A stretch of 35,713 nt of DNA from Candidatus Onthocola gallistercoris (GCA_018715345.1 DVLT01000048.1:1-35713); one strand, 5' to 3'. Positions 24,379 to 33,572 are shown, numbered from the stretch's first letter. Translations and numbers: made by a program. Notes: generated by a model from the letters alone, not told the origin.

Positions 24379-24398
24379 ACGGAGGGATAGTACTCCGT
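24379..24398 (+). promoter_or_regulatory. Small hairpin before a ribosome site
   Basis: ACGGAG (24379-24384) pairs with CTCCGT (24393-24398), ending just before GAAGGAGG of the next gene. It could modulate translation, but it is short. Confidence 0.3.
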
Positions 24399-24413
24399 CA
24401 GAAGGAGGACAGA

Positions 24414-25130
24414 ATGCCAGGATATGTGATGCACCTTGTGGAAAGTCAGCTGATTCTGGATAGGATGAAAAACAGAAAAGGAACAGACTGGGAAAAGGCA
24501 TTTCTTTTGGGAAGCCTTCTTCCGGACACCCGTCTTAAAAGTGAGAAGGCGATTTCCCATTTCTGGAATGAGAAATATCTGGAAGATATCGCCAAAGCGC
24601 CGGATCTGGAACTGTTCCTGAAAAAGTATAAAAGCCGTCTGGATGAGCCTTTGATACTGGGTTATTATCTGCATCTTTATTTGGACGTATGCTATGTCAA
24701 AGATTATTGGCCCGCGAAGCTGTCTTTTGAAAATGCGGCTGGGGAGCCGGAGAAAAAGAAGGCGGCCATCACCGATGTGGTGATCTGCGATCGGGGGAAA
24801 AAGGTGCCCCTATCTGAATTTTTCACGAGAAAATATTACTATGGGGATTATACCCGGAGCAATGGTTGGTTTATCCGGCATTATCAGATCCGGACGCCAG
24901 AGTATGTTGCCATCCGGGATATCCATATGGATGAAGTGGAGCTGGAAGATGTGAAGGGGCTTTTGGAAGAATTGACCTGGCTGTGCCGGATGGCCGAGGA
25001 GCATGCTGGATCAAATGACCCCTTGCAGGTGTTTGATATTTCCAGTCTGGATGCCTTCCTACATGATACAGCAGAAAAATTCTGGAAGGAAAACAGCCGG
25101 CTATTGGAACCGGAGAATATAAAAGCATAA
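24414..25130 (+). CDS. Zinc-dependent phospholipase C-like protein
   Basis: A 238-residue protein; ATG 24414 is chosen for the GAAGGAGGAC site just before it. It resembles the zinc-dependent phospholipase C/nuclease-fold family: MPGYVMHLVESQLI with an early His, AFLLGSLLPDTR, then AISHFW, and GYYLHLYLDVCYVKDYW. These His/Asp residues are the expected metal ligands. No signal peptide is present, unlike secreted phospholipases, so it may be an intracellular hydrolase. Substrate unknown. It follows the lysozyme gene by 90 bases. Confidence 0.7.
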   Translation: MPGYVMHLVESQLILDRMKNRKGTDWEKAFLLGSLLPDTRLKSEKAISHFWNEKYLEDIAKAPDLELFLKKYKSRLDEPLILGYYLHLYLDVCYVKDYWPAKLSFENAAGEPEKKKAAITDVVICDRGKKVPLSEFFTRKYYYGDYTRSNGWFIRHYQIRTPEYVAIRDIHMDEVELEDVKGLLEELTWLCRMAEEHAGSNDPLQVFDISSLDAFLHDTAEKFWKENSRLLEPENIKA

Positions 25131-25269
25131 AGAGAAAAGGGCTGAGTCGGATCGGGGCAGACAAAAAAGCGATGATCCGGACAGCTCTTCATTATTGCCA
25201 CACGGAAATGTTCCGGCCGTTTATAAGGGCAGGGTAGGACGGGATGTGGGAAAATACAAAAAACACATA

Positions 25270-25298
25270 TTGTCTTTAACGGGGGAAGAGCATATAAT
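25270..25298 (+). promoter_or_regulatory. Promoter of the cysteine synthase gene
   Basis: TTGTCT (25270-25275), 17 bases, TATAAT (25293-25298), 36 bases before the start codon. The rest of the gap 25131-25269 shows no gene or clear terminator. Confidence 0.75.
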
Positions 25299-25334
25299 AA
25301 ACTGTGATACGATGAAATAAGCGAGGGTATACAC

Positions 25335-26267
25335 ATGATATATGATAATATTTTAGAGGCCATCGGGCATACGCCCATGGTCCGTTTAAACCATATGACA
25401 GATAAGGACAGCGCCCAGGTGCTGGTAAAATATGAAGGACTGAATGTGGGCGGGTCCATTAAGACTCGGACCGCTTTTAATATGATCACAGAAGCAGAAA
25501 GACAGGGCAAGCTGACGCCGGATATGACGATCGTTGAGCCCACAAGCGGCAACCAGGGCATTGGACTGGCGTTGATCGGTGCGGTGAAGGGCTATAAGGT
25601 TATCATCATCATGCCGGATTCGGTCAGTGAAGAGCGGCGGAAGCTGGTGAAGCATTATGGCGCCCAGGTCCGTCTGGTCCATGATGCGGGCAACATCGGT
25701 GACTGTATCGATGAATGTCTGCGGATCGCCCTCCAGATGGCGGCAGATGATCCGAAGGTTTTTGTTCCCCAGCAGTTTGAGAATCCGGCCAACCCCATGG
25801 TGCATAAGCATCATACGGCTCTGGAGATCCTGGAGCAGGTGGCGGGCCCCATTGACGGCTTTTGTTCCGGAATCGGTACAGGCGGAACGATCACCGGCAT
25901 CGGAGAAGTACTCAAGGCTCAGAATCCCCAGATCCAGATATGGGCTGTGGAACCGGAGAATGCGGCGATCCTGGCCGGGGGTACGGTGGGAACCCACCTT
26001 CAGATGGGCATCGGAGACGGCGTGATCCCGGCTATCCTGAATCAGGATATTTATGATGATATTTATGTGGTTTCCGATGAAGAGGCCATCCAGACAGCCA
26101 AGGATCTGGCATGTAAAGAAGGACTGATGTGCGGTATATCCAGCGGGACCAATGTGGCGGCGGCGCTGAAACTGGCCAAGAAATTGGGACCGGGAAAGAC
26201 GGTGGTGACTGTCCTGCCGGACACAGCGGAAAGATATTTTTCAACACCTTTATTTGAAAACGAATAG
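25335..26267 (+). CDS. cysK: Cysteine synthase family PLP enzyme
   Basis: A 310-residue fold-type II PLP enzyme of the O-acetylserine sulfhydrylase family. The start IGHTPMVRLN is typical. The PLP lysine is Lys43 in LNVGGSIKTR, and the phosphate loop is GIGTGGTITG. Two normally conserved spots differ: the Lys is followed by Thr-Arg instead of Asp-Arg, and the substrate loop reads TSGNQGIGLA where most enzymes have SGNTG. The rest, including CGISSGTNVAAALKLAKK, is standard. The reaction is O-acetylserine plus sulfide to cysteine, but the loop change could mean another nucleophile or O-phosphoserine. It stands alone with its own promoter. Confidence 0.9.
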   Translation: MIYDNILEAIGHTPMVRLNHMTDKDSAQVLVKYEGLNVGGSIKTRTAFNMITEAERQGKLTPDMTIVEPTSGNQGIGLALIGAVKGYKVIIIMPDSVSEERRKLVKHYGAQVRLVHDAGNIGDCIDECLRIALQMAADDPKVFVPQQFENPANPMVHKHHTALEILEQVAGPIDGFCSGIGTGGTITGIGEVLKAQNPQIQIWAVEPENAAILAGGTVGTHLQMGIGDGVIPAILNQDIYDDIYVVSDEEAIQTAKDLACKEGLMCGISSGTNVAAALKLAKKLGPGKTVVTVLPDTAERYFSTPLFENE

Positions 26268-26300
26268 GCTCTTTGGAATAAAAACAGACGGGTTTTCACC

Positions 26301-26329
26301 TTGTTTCGACAGGATAAATCATGTATAAT
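26301..26329 (+). promoter_or_regulatory. Promoter of the MarR-type regulator gene
   Basis: TTGTTT (26301-26306), 17 bases, TATAAT (26324-26329), 34 bases before the GTG start. Confidence 0.75.
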
Positions 26330-26363
26330 CGGAATCAGATGACAGGGTGAAGGAGGTGATCCG

Positions 26364-26804
26364 GTGGATAAGTATGAACAGCTGAACAATGTCCTGCTGT
26401 ATTTGTTCAACCATGCCATGGATGTGGAAGAGCGGGTGCTCGCGTCAGGCAATTTTAAAAATATATCGGTCAACGATATGCACATCATAGATGTGATCGG
26501 TCCGGACGGAGCCAAGAGCATGTCTGCGCTGGCGAAGGAAGTGGGCGTTACAGTGGGAACTTTGACCATTGCCATGAACAACCTGGTCAAGAAAGGCTAT
26601 GTCAATCGGGCAAGAAGCGTTCATGACCGCCGGGTGGTACTCATATCCCTCACTGAAAAAGGTGTGCGGGCATTTCGATGGCATGAAAGATTTTACGGCC
26701 ATCTGATCGAAGCCATGCGGGAAGGCATGGATGAAAAGGAATGCGAACTGCTGACCCGCGCCATGTTGAACCTGAAAGATTATTTTGATAAAAAAAGAAA
26801 GTAA
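26364..26804 (+). CDS. MarR-family transcriptional regulator, FabT-like
   Basis: A 146-residue protein starting at GTG with AGGAGGTGAT seven bases upstream. It has the MarR winged helix: ISVNDMHIIDVIG, then the recognition helix SMSALAKEVGVTVGTLTIAMNNLVKKGYV, then the wing RARSVHDRRVVLISLTEKG and a C-terminal dimer helix. The pattern LNNVLLYLFNHAMDVEE at the start and VGTLT in the recognition helix recall FabT, the fatty-acid synthesis repressor of Firmicutes, but no fab gene is adjacent. The regulated genes cannot be seen. Convergent with pckA across a shared terminator. Confidence 0.88.
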   Translation: MDKYEQLNNVLLYLFNHAMDVEERVLASGNFKNISVNDMHIIDVIGPDGAKSMSALAKEVGVTVGTLTIAMNNLVKKGYVNRARSVHDRRVVLISLTEKGVRAFRWHERFYGHLIEAMREGMDEKECELLTRAMLNLKDYFDKKRK

Positions 26805-26807
26805 AAC

Positions 26808-26838
26808 AGGCCCTCCGGAGTTTTCCGGAGGGCCTTTA
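26808..26838. terminator. Bidirectional terminator between MarR gene and pckA
   Basis: A perfect 12-bp stem AGGCCCTCCGGA (26808-26819) with 26824-26835 and a four-base loop. TTTATATA follows on the plus strand and TGTTTTAC on the minus strand, so it serves both convergent genes. Confidence 0.93.
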
Positions 26839-26853
26839 TATATCATCCAGGAT

Positions 26854-28551
26854 TTAGTTCAGTTCATCAACAACTTTCTGGATCGCTTCAAGAGCGTCAT
26901 CCGGAAGTTTGTCGTAACCTTCTTTTTCTGTACTGAATTTCTTGATCTCATCCACACGGTCCTGCATACGAGCCTTTAACTGAGCCACATATTCCGGATC
27001 ATCCATATCCGGGATGAAGCCTTCCCAATCCAGGATCTCGATGTCAGAGAACGGACCCCATTTATGGAAGTCGGCTTTCTTCTCAACGATGGCTTCCAGG
27101 ATACCCAGAGTATCTTTCGGCTGTACTTTCTTGCCCATGAAGTCGCCAGTGTTGACGATGTAGCAATCCACGTTCTTTTCCTCAACCAGTTTCTTGAACT
27201 TGTCGTAGTCGTTGGACAGCGGATAAGTACGGAACGGGTTAGCATAAGGAACAACGACCAGCTTGTTCGGGTCTACACCCGGAGCCAGACGTTCAGCTGT
27301 GGAACGTTTGGTTGCCAGTGTGGCGCCCATAACAGAAGCCAGGGACGCGCCTTTTAATTTAACTACCGGCGGGATGGTCGGGTCTTTCATGATCCAGAAG
27401 ATGGCATTTACAGGAGCATCGATCTTATCTACACGGTTCGGCGCCCACAGTTTGGACTTGATGGCACGGCCGTTACCGTTACGGATATCTTCTGTGACAA
27501 GCTGGATCTTTCCGTCCTCATCCAGAGTAGCGGAGCAGTTCTGAGCAGTCAGGAGGAACTTGTTATCCGGGCATCCTGTCGGATAGTCCTGGGTCTTATC
27601 AAAATAAGTCGGCTCGATGGCGATGGAGGCACAGGTATCTGTGTTGATGATGAATGCATCGTCATGAAGCACTTTGATATCGTATTTTCCACCATGTTTT
27701 GCATGGGTCAGAGTGGATTTTCCGGATCCGGACAGACCATATACGGAAGCAACGTATTTGCTGCCATCCGGAAGGATGTATTCTTTCTGGCCGCCGTGGC
27801 AGGAAGCATAACCGTTACGGTTTGCAACGGCCCAGACCATGGTCAGAGTACCTTTTTTATGCTCGCCGAAATATCTCATACCAAGGATACAAGCGCAGTT
27901 CTGATCTGTGTTGAAGTAGCACAGTGTCTTTTTGGCCGGATCGCTCAGGCAGTCAAAGCTGACGCCCGGATTCTCAACCGGTACCCACTGGGGATCGGAG
28001 AAGATGTAGATATCCGGCTCTTTGCCGTCACCAACCGGTTTGGAGTTTTTATACATCTTAACATATTCGTCAGACATATACTGGAAGTTGAGCATCCAGT
28101 TGTACAGGATGTTTTCTTCGCCTTCCGGGATAAGAAGATGGACTTTTACCATAAATTCCGGATCCAGGCCAGCGTAGGCTGTGGCATGGTACAGTGTTTT
28201 CCACCGTGCAGAATAGATAGCATCCATAGTTACTTTATCCAGAGCTTCACAGTCCACGCCAGGTTCGCCTGCGATGCGGCGGGCAGTAGCGTAACGGCCT
28301 GTGATCGCGCCGTCGTTAAAAAGGAGTACTTTGGAATCTTCGTAAAGACCAAATTCTTCTCCTCTGTAAACCGGCATATCTGTAACGATGGTTCCCGGTG
28401 AGTTTTTAGCCAGATCATAAGCCTCTTTCAGTGTGTTTACCGGAACCACGTTGTTGCCATAAAATGCAGCTTCGATGATGGATCTTGTTTTTGCAAAACC
28501 CGGTTTGCCTTTACCGATCTCATTGATCGGATAATAAGCTTTTGTAGACAT
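26854..28551 (-). CDS. pckA: Phosphoenolpyruvate carboxykinase (ATP)
   Basis: A 565-residue PEP carboxykinase. The kinase-type P-loop GLSGSGKST lies near residues 270-280, with the metal/PEP-binding LHDDAFIIN downstream, and RYFGEHKKG and KLWAPNRVDKIDAP in the expected region. It interconverts oxaloacetate and PEP with CO2 and ATP/ADP; in anaerobic gut Clostridia it often runs toward oxaloacetate, generating ATP. AAAGGAGGAATAAGA precedes the ATG. Transcription starts from a consensus promoter about 110 bases upstream, giving a leader with an 8-bp inverted repeat (CTCAGCAG 28587-28594 with 28623-28630). Several insertions make it slightly longer than the E. coli type. Confidence 0.95.
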   Translation of the reverse strand: MSTKAYYPINEIGKGKPGFAKTRSIIEAAFYGNNVVPVNTLKEAYDLAKNSPGTIVTDMPVYRGEEFGLYEDSKVLLFNDGAITGRYATARRIAGEPGVDCEALDKVTMDAIYSARWKTLYHATAYAGLDPEFMVKVHLLIPEGEENILYNWMLNFQYMSDEYVKMYKNSKPVGDGKEPDIYIFSDPQWVPVENPGVSFDCLSDPAKKTLCYFNTDQNCACILGMRYFGEHKKGTLTMVWAVANRNGYASCHGGQKEYILPDGSKYVASVYGLSGSGKSTLTHAKHGGKYDIKVLHDDAFIINTDTCASIAIEPTYFDKTQDYPTGCPDNKFLLTAQNCSATLDEDGKIQLVTEDIRNGNGRAIKSKLWAPNRVDKIDAPVNAIFWIMKDPTIPPVVKLKGASLASVMGATLATKRSTAERLAPGVDPNKLVVVPYANPFRTYPLSNDYDKFKKLVEEKNVDCYIVNTGDFMGKKVQPKDTLGILEAIVEKKADFHKWGPFSDIEILDWEGFIPDMDDPEYVAQLKARMQDRVDEIKKFSTEKEGYDKLPDDALEAIQKVVDELN

Positions 28552-28670
28552 TCTTATTCCTCCTTTAATGTGAATGAGTGTATTGCCTCAGCAGGTTTTT
28601 TGAAGTCCAGGCGTCAAGAAATCTGCTGAGACAATCAGATTGTGTTAAAAAAAAAACAAAATACACTTTT

Positions 28671-28699
28671 ACTATAAATGAAAAGCATCCGGATGTCAA
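28671..28699 (-). promoter_or_regulatory. Consensus promoter of pckA
   Basis: On the minus strand TTGACA (28699-28694), exactly 17 bases, TATAGT (28676-28671). This gives a leader of about 110 bases that contains a run of ten A/T bases (28647-28656) and an inverted repeat. Confidence 0.85.
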
Positions 28700-28710
28700 G
28701 AGTTGTCTTT

Positions 28711-28736
28711 GCCATGACGGATCAATCCGTCATGGC
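28711..28736 (-). terminator. Perfect hairpin spanning the end of the DUF885 gene
   Basis: A 12-bp palindrome, GCCATGACGGAT with its complement and a two-base loop. It includes the last codons and the TGA stop of the DUF885 lipoprotein gene. No T run follows on the minus strand, so termination would be weak; it may instead protect the mRNA end. It sits 11 bases before the pckA -35 element. Confidence 0.55.
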
Positions 28737-30497
28737 AGCGAACCAATCTTGCATATGGTTTTCTATGATGGAAAATGGCGCGGGGCCCATATCCAGTATG
28801 AACTGATGAAAGGCTTTCTCGTCAAAAGCGTCATCCAGCGTATCTTCGGCGGTCTGACGGAGATCTTGAATCTCCAGAGAGCCGATACAATAGTTCAGAT
28901 AGTTGCCCGGCGAGAACAGGACCGTCTCATAGATCTGGGTGAGTGTTTCGTCATCAAGGACAAGATATTGGGATAAAAACTGGGAAGTCTGTTCCTTATC
29001 CCATCCATTATAATGGATGCCGATATCCACATAAGCATAGATGCACATGCTCAGGGCATAGTTGGCGGCGATAAACTGGGACACATCCTCCGACATACCG
29101 CTGTAATCGTAGGACATTTCCTCCACATAGGAAGCCCAGCCTTCGCTGTATCCAGTGAAAGCAAGAGCACAGCGTAAGGGGTTGGGATCCTGGCTATAAA
29201 AATAGGTCGTCTGATAAAGATGTCCCGGATAGCCTTCGTGGCATACCGTGGGGAACAGTTCATTGCCGTAATTGTCGTTCAGGTTCAGGTAGATGACATT
29301 ATTCTGGTAATCATCGATCTGGGGAATGAGATAAAGGGCCGGACTGAGACTATCAGTCAGGGATTCGTGGACGTTTTTTGTAACATAGTCCACATCCGCC
29401 GCTTCGGGAAACCGATCGGCTATGGCTGTTTTCATATATTCCAGTATCTCGTTGGGATCATCGGAACGGTAGGAGGCGGACTCCCATTCCTCGTAAATAT
29501 CAGGATTCTGTTGATAGATCAGCATCATGGTCATGAAAGCCGACTGCATCCGTTCATCCAGCATGGTCAGAAGTTCCTCTGGTGTTTTGTCTGTTCCCAC
29601 GGATGATCTGAGCAAATATTCATAATAGTCCTTGCCCCGGTCATAGTAACACAGCCCAAGATCATTGGTACCGGTTCCTTTCAGTGCTGTCAGCCCATCG
29701 ATCAGGATCTGATAAGCAGGCACGACCGTCTCCAGGACGATGGAACGGTTCCGATCCATATAAGTATTTTTTTCTTCATCGGTCAGGCCATCAAATGCCT
29801 GTATTTTTTCATTGAACACATCGATGAGCATGTTGTCCTGCGGCGACGCGATAAAATCTTCGCATTCCTGTATCGTGGCGTCGGCAGCGGCATCACTCAT
29901 GAACAGCCCCTTTTCAGACCGAGCCTGCTCATAATCGATGAGATTTTGGAAAAAGTCGTCAAAATCCTCCAGGAGGGTCAGATAGGTGTCGATATCCTCC
30001 CTGCTGTTAAATTCATATTCGCACAGGACGATGGGATATTGGCTTTGCAGACCGATACTGGGTTCCAGTACTTCAGAATAATACTCCAATCCGCTTGCAG
30101 ACAATGCGGTTTCCAGGTAATATTCCAGAACTTCATAGGTGATCTGCTGATCCTCATCCAGATCTGCGCCTTCATAGGTACGCAGTTGTTCCAGGAGTCT
30201 TTGGGTTTCCTTTTCATCACTTTGGTATGCCTCATCGTCCAGAGCCATCCGGCCGAAGGTGATCTCGTCCAGGGAGATGCCGTAAGCCTCCGGATCCTGG
30301 AGGGTATAGTGGAGCGTCAAAGCATCGGACGATACGCTTTCGGCAAAAATCGTCTCGGTAAATGTATCAAAATCCATCTGCCGGCTTTCGGAGGCCGTGT
30401 CCGATGCGGCCATATCCTGGGAAGGGGACTGACAGCCGGTAAAGACCAGACAGCAGGTGAGCATCAGGCTAAAAAACCTTCGGGGCCATTGATTCAT
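28722..30497 (-). CDS. DUF885-family lipoprotein, putative metallopeptidase
   Basis: A 591-residue protein; ATG 30497 is chosen because AAAGGAGATCCGCTT precedes it. The N-terminus MNQWPRRFFSLMLTCCLVFT, then GCQSP, is a lipoprotein signal with lipobox VFTGC. The mature part belongs to the DUF885 family, zinc peptidase-like proteins. The key motif is CHEGYPGHLYQ (HExxxxH type) near residue 420, followed by SEGWASYVEEM near 450. Members are thought to be carboxypeptidase-like, but activity for most is untested. It should be anchored on the outer face of the membrane and might trim peptides. Its low-complexity start (MAASDTASESRQ) is a spacer from the membrane. Confidence 0.9.
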   Translation of the reverse strand: MNQWPRRFFSLMLTCCLVFTGCQSPSQDMAASDTASESRQMDFDTFTETIFAESVSSDALTLHYTLQDPEAYGISLDEITFGRMALDDEAYQSDEKETQRLLEQLRTYEGADLDEDQQITYEVLEYYLETALSASGLEYYSEVLEPSIGLQSQYPIVLCEYEFNSREDIDTYLTLLEDFDDFFQNLIDYEQARSEKGLFMSDAAADATIQECEDFIASPQDNMLIDVFNEKIQAFDGLTDEEKNTYMDRNRSIVLETVVPAYQILIDGLTALKGTGTNDLGLCYYDRGKDYYEYLLRSSVGTDKTPEELLTMLDERMQSAFMTMMLIYQQNPDIYEEWESASYRSDDPNEILEYMKTAIADRFPEAADVDYVTKNVHESLTDSLSPALYLIPQIDDYQNNVIYLNLNDNYGNELFPTVCHEGYPGHLYQTTYFYSQDPNPLRCALAFTGYSEGWASYVEEMSYDYSGMSEDVSQFIAANYALSMCIYAYVDIGIHYNGWDKEQTSQFLSQYLVLDDETLTQIYETVLFSPGNYLNYCIGSLEIQDLRQTAEDTLDDAFDEKAFHQFILDMGPAPFSIIENHMQDWFAAMTD

Positions 30498-30639
30498 AAG
30501 CGGATCTCCTTTCAATCATTTGTTCTATGGGCGCAGCCATCTGGCTGCAAGGATCGATATACGTTTTAGTATATCAAAAAACATCCAAGCTATGTTGACA
30601 AAAATCAAAATTGGTGAAAAAATCAACACAGAGGAGCTA

Positions 30640-30668
30640 TTGTCATCAATGGACGGATATATTATAAT
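30640..30668 (+). promoter_or_regulatory. Promoter of metG
   Basis: TTGTCA (30640-30645), 17 bases, TATAAT (30663-30668). The leader is about 54 bases, too short for a T-box, and no T-box motif is seen. Confidence 0.8.
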
Positions 30669-30728
30669 AATTGCACGCAGTTCAATCGTTATATGTTGAA
30701 AGTCTGTAAGACGAGGGAGGAAAGCGAC

Positions 30729-32690
30729 ATGGCAAAGAAACCTTATTATATAACAACGGCGATCGCCTACACATCAGGCAAGCCGCATATCGGTAATACC
30801 TATGAAGCCGTATTGGCGGATAGTATCGCCCGGTTTAAACGGGCCCAGGGCTATGATGTCCGTTTTCAGACAGGAACGGACGAGCATGGCCAGAAGATCG
30901 AACTGAAGGCAGAAGAAGCCGGCGTAACGCCCAAAGAATTTGTGGACAACGTGGCAGGCCAGATCAAGCAGATCTGGGATCTGATGAACACATCCTATGA
31001 CCGTTTTATCCGGACGACAGATCCGGACCACGAAGCCCAGGTCCAGAAGATCTTCCAGAAATTATATGATCAGGGAGATATCTATAAAGGCTATTATGAA
31101 GGCAAGTACTGCACACCCTGCGAATCTTTCTTTACGGAAAGCCAGCTGGTGGATGGCAAATGTCCCGACTGTGGCCGGGAAGTGGTGGACGCCAAGGAAG
31201 AAGCTTATTTCTTTAAGATGAGTAAATACGCGGATCGGCTGATCGAGTATATCAATACCCATCCTGATTTTATCCAGCCGGAATCCCGGAAGAACGAGAT
31301 CATGAACAACTTCTTGCTGCCGGGACTTCAGGATCTGTGCGTATCCCGTACATCCTTCACCTGGGGTATCAAGGTGCCCTTTGACCCGAAGCACGTCATC
31401 TACGTATGGATCGATGCCCTCAGCAACTATATCACCGGACTGGGTTATGATCTGGACGGCAACAGCGATCCGATGATGGAAAAGTACTGGCCGGCGGATC
31501 TGCATCTGATCGGCAAGGACATCATCCGTTTCCATACGATCTACTGGCCCATCATGCTGATGGCTCTGGATCTTCCGCTGCCCAAGCAGATTTTCGGACA
31601 TCCGTGGCTTCTGGTGGGTGAAGGCAAGATGAGCAAGTCCAAGGGCAATGTGATCTATGCCGATGATCTGGTGGACTATTTCGGCGTGGACGCTGTCCGT
31701 TACTTTGTTCTTCACGAGATGCCCTTTGAAAGCGATGGTTCCATCACATGGGAGCTGATGGTGGAGCGGATGAACTCGGATCTGGCCAATATTTTAGGCA
31801 ACCTGGTGAACCGGACCATTTCCATGACCAATAAGTATTTCGGCGGCGTGATATCAGATCCGGGCGTGAGCGAACCGGTGGATGAGGATTTGAAGACGGT
31901 GGCTTTGGATACGCCGAAGCGGGCCGCGGCGAAGATGGACAAACTCCGGGTGGCAGACGCCATCACAGAAGTATTTACCCTGTTCCGCCGGTGCAATAAA
32001 TATATCGATGAGACAGAGCCGTGGATCCTGGCGAAAGACGAAGCGAAGAAGGACCGTCTGGCAACTGTGCTTTATAACTTGCTGGAAGGTATCCGCATCG
32101 GAACCGTCTGTCTGGCGCCTTTCCTTCCGGATACGGCAGAAAAGATCTTGGATCAGATCGGAACAAAGGAAAGGGATTTCCTCCAGCTGGATACTTTTGG
32201 ACGGCTGGAACAGGGCGGTAAAGTGACCGACAAGCCGGAGATCCTGTTCGCCCGTATAGATATGAAGAAGTTCATGGAGCAGCTGGAAGCGGATAAGGCG
32301 GCAAAGGAAGCGGAAGCAGCAAAAGCGCAGGCCATGGAAGCCGGCATTGACATCGAGCCAAAGCCGGAGATCACCTTTGAAGATTTTGAAAAGCTCCAGT
32401 TCCAGGTGGGCGAGATCATCGCCTGCGAGCCGGTTAAGAAGTCGAAAAAACTTCTCTGCTCCCAGGTAAAGATCGGAAGCCAGGTCAAACAGATCGTATC
32501 CGGCATCAAGTCCCATTATACAGCGGAAGAGATGGTGGGCAAGAAGGTTATGGTCGTTGTGAATCTGAAACCGGCCAAACTGGCAGGCGTGCTGTCAGAA
32601 GGTATGCTTCTGTGCGCTGAGGACGCAGATGGCAATCTGTCCCTGATGGTACCGGAAAAAGAGATGCCGTCAGGCGCGGAAATCTGTTGA
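30729..32690 (+). CDS. metG: Methionyl-tRNA synthetase with C-terminal tRNA-binding domain
   Basis: A 653-residue class I synthetase; ATG 30729 is chosen for GAGGGAGGAAAGCGAC. The ATP-binding HIGH motif is PHIGNTYE (residues 19-26) and the KMSKS loop is at 300-304. Cys128, Cys131, Cys145 and Cys148 form a single zinc knuckle. The anticodon-binding helical domain follows, then a Lys/Ala-rich linker and a Trbp111-like domain from about residue 550 (FEDFEKLQFQVGEIIACEPV, then MVVVNLKPAKLAGVLSEGML). It charges tRNA-Met with methionine. The metG, tatD, rsmA order on one strand is common in Firmicutes. A terminator follows at once. Confidence 0.98.
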   Translation: MAKKPYYITTAIAYTSGKPHIGNTYEAVLADSIARFKRAQGYDVRFQTGTDEHGQKIELKAEEAGVTPKEFVDNVAGQIKQIWDLMNTSYDRFIRTTDPDHEAQVQKIFQKLYDQGDIYKGYYEGKYCTPCESFFTESQLVDGKCPDCGREVVDAKEEAYFFKMSKYADRLIEYINTHPDFIQPESRKNEIMNNFLLPGLQDLCVSRTSFTWGIKVPFDPKHVIYVWIDALSNYITGLGYDLDGNSDPMMEKYWPADLHLIGKDIIRFHTIYWPIMLMALDLPLPKQIFGHPWLLVGEGKMSKSKGNVIYADDLVDYFGVDAVRYFVLHEMPFESDGSITWELMVERMNSDLANILGNLVNRTISMTNKYFGGVISDPGVSEPVDEDLKTVALDTPKRAAAKMDKLRVADAITEVFTLFRRCNKYIDETEPWILAKDEAKKDRLATVLYNLLEGIRIGTVCLAPFLPDTAEKILDQIGTKERDFLQLDTFGRLEQGGKVTDKPEILFARIDMKKFMEQLEADKAAKEAEAAKAQAMEAGIDIEPKPEITFEDFEKLQFQVGEIIACEPVKKSKKLLCSQVKIGSQVKQIVSGIKSHYTAEEMVGKKVMVVVNLKPAKLAGVLSEGMLLCAEDADGNLSLMVPEKEMPSGAEIC

Positions 32691-32710
32691 TCAGACAGGA
32701 ACGAATACAG

Positions 32711-32742
32711 GCAGCAGATGATTTCGGTCATCTGCTGCTTTT
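32711..32742 (+). terminator. Terminator after metG
   Basis: GCAGCAGATGA (32711-32721) pairs perfectly with 32728-32738 around TTTCGG, followed by TTTT. The T run is short, so some read-through into tatD is likely. Confidence 0.85.
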
Positions 32743-32771
32743 AAAATAAGCAGAAGGAGGGAATATGCCCG

Positions 32772-33572
32772 ATGATTTTCGATACACATGCCCACTATGA
32801 TGATAAGGCCTTTGATGAGGATCGGGAAGAACTTTTGGCATCCATGAAGGAAAACGGCATCGGCCGCATTGTCAATATCGGTTCGGACATTGACAGTACG
32901 AAACGTTCAGTGAAACTGGCCCAGGACTACGACTTTATCTATGCGGCGGCGGGTGTTCATCCAAGCGAAGTGAAGCGGATGAACAAAGAAAGCTTTGCCT
33001 GGCTGGCCGAGGTGGTCAATGACGATGTGTACAAAAAAGCCAGCGGCGGAAAGATCGTGGCTGTGGGGGAGATCGGCCTGGACTACTACTGGGATAAGGA
33101 GACCGAAGTGCGGGAAGAACAGAAAAAGTGGTTTGAATGGCAGATGGAACTGGCCAGAGCAGTGGGACTGCCCATTGTCATCCATTCCCGGGAAGCGGCT
33201 AAAGATACGCTGGACATGGTGAAGAGCCTGCATGGCGGGGATATCGGCGGCGTCATGCACTGCTTTTCCTATCCGAAAGAGATGGCACGGGAATATCTGA
33301 ATATGGGATTTTACCTGGGCATCGGCGGCGTGCTGACATTCCAGAATGCCCGGGTGCTTAAAGAAGTGGCCGCTTATGCGCCCTTGGAACAGATCGTGCT
33401 GGAAACCGATTGCCCCTATCTGGCGCCGAAACCCAACCGGGGCAAGAGAAATTCTTCCCTGAATCTGCCTTATGTGGTGAAAGCGCTGGCAGAAATCAAA
33501 AATATACCGGAGGAAACCGTCATGGAAAAGACATGGGAGAATGGCCGGCGGCTGTACCGGATGGCCGATTGA
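32772..33572 (+). CDS. tatD: TatD-family metal-dependent hydrolase
   Basis: A 266-residue protein of normal TatD length. Metal ligands are in order: FDTHAHYDD at the start, VGEIGLDYYWD, IVIHSREA, GVMHCFSY and LETDCPYLAPKPNRG at the end. TatD enzymes are DNases with 3'-5' exonuclease activity, and some remove D-amino acids or repair oxidised DNA. AGAAGGAGGG lies 11 bases before the ATG; the ATG at 32765 is out of frame. The next gene, rsmA, starts 29 bases after the stop. Confidence 0.95.
   Translation: MIFDTHAHYDDKAFDEDREELLASMKENGIGRIVNIGSDIDSTKRSVKLAQDYDFIYAAAGVHPSEVKRMNKESFAWLAEVVNDDVYKKASGGKIVAVGEIGLDYYWDKETEVREEQKKWFEWQMELARAVGLPIVIHSREAAKDTLDMVKSLHGGDIGGVMHCFSYPKEMAREYLNMGFYLGIGGVLTFQNARVLKEVAAYAPLEQIVLETDCPYLAPKPNRGKRNSSLNLPYVVKALAEIKNIPEETVMEKTWENGRRLYRMAD

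Noticed and set aside
30519-30728. Possible T-box riboswitch before metG
   Set aside because: The promoter at 30640-30668 leaves a leader of only about 54 bases, and no T-box sequence or specifier stem is seen.
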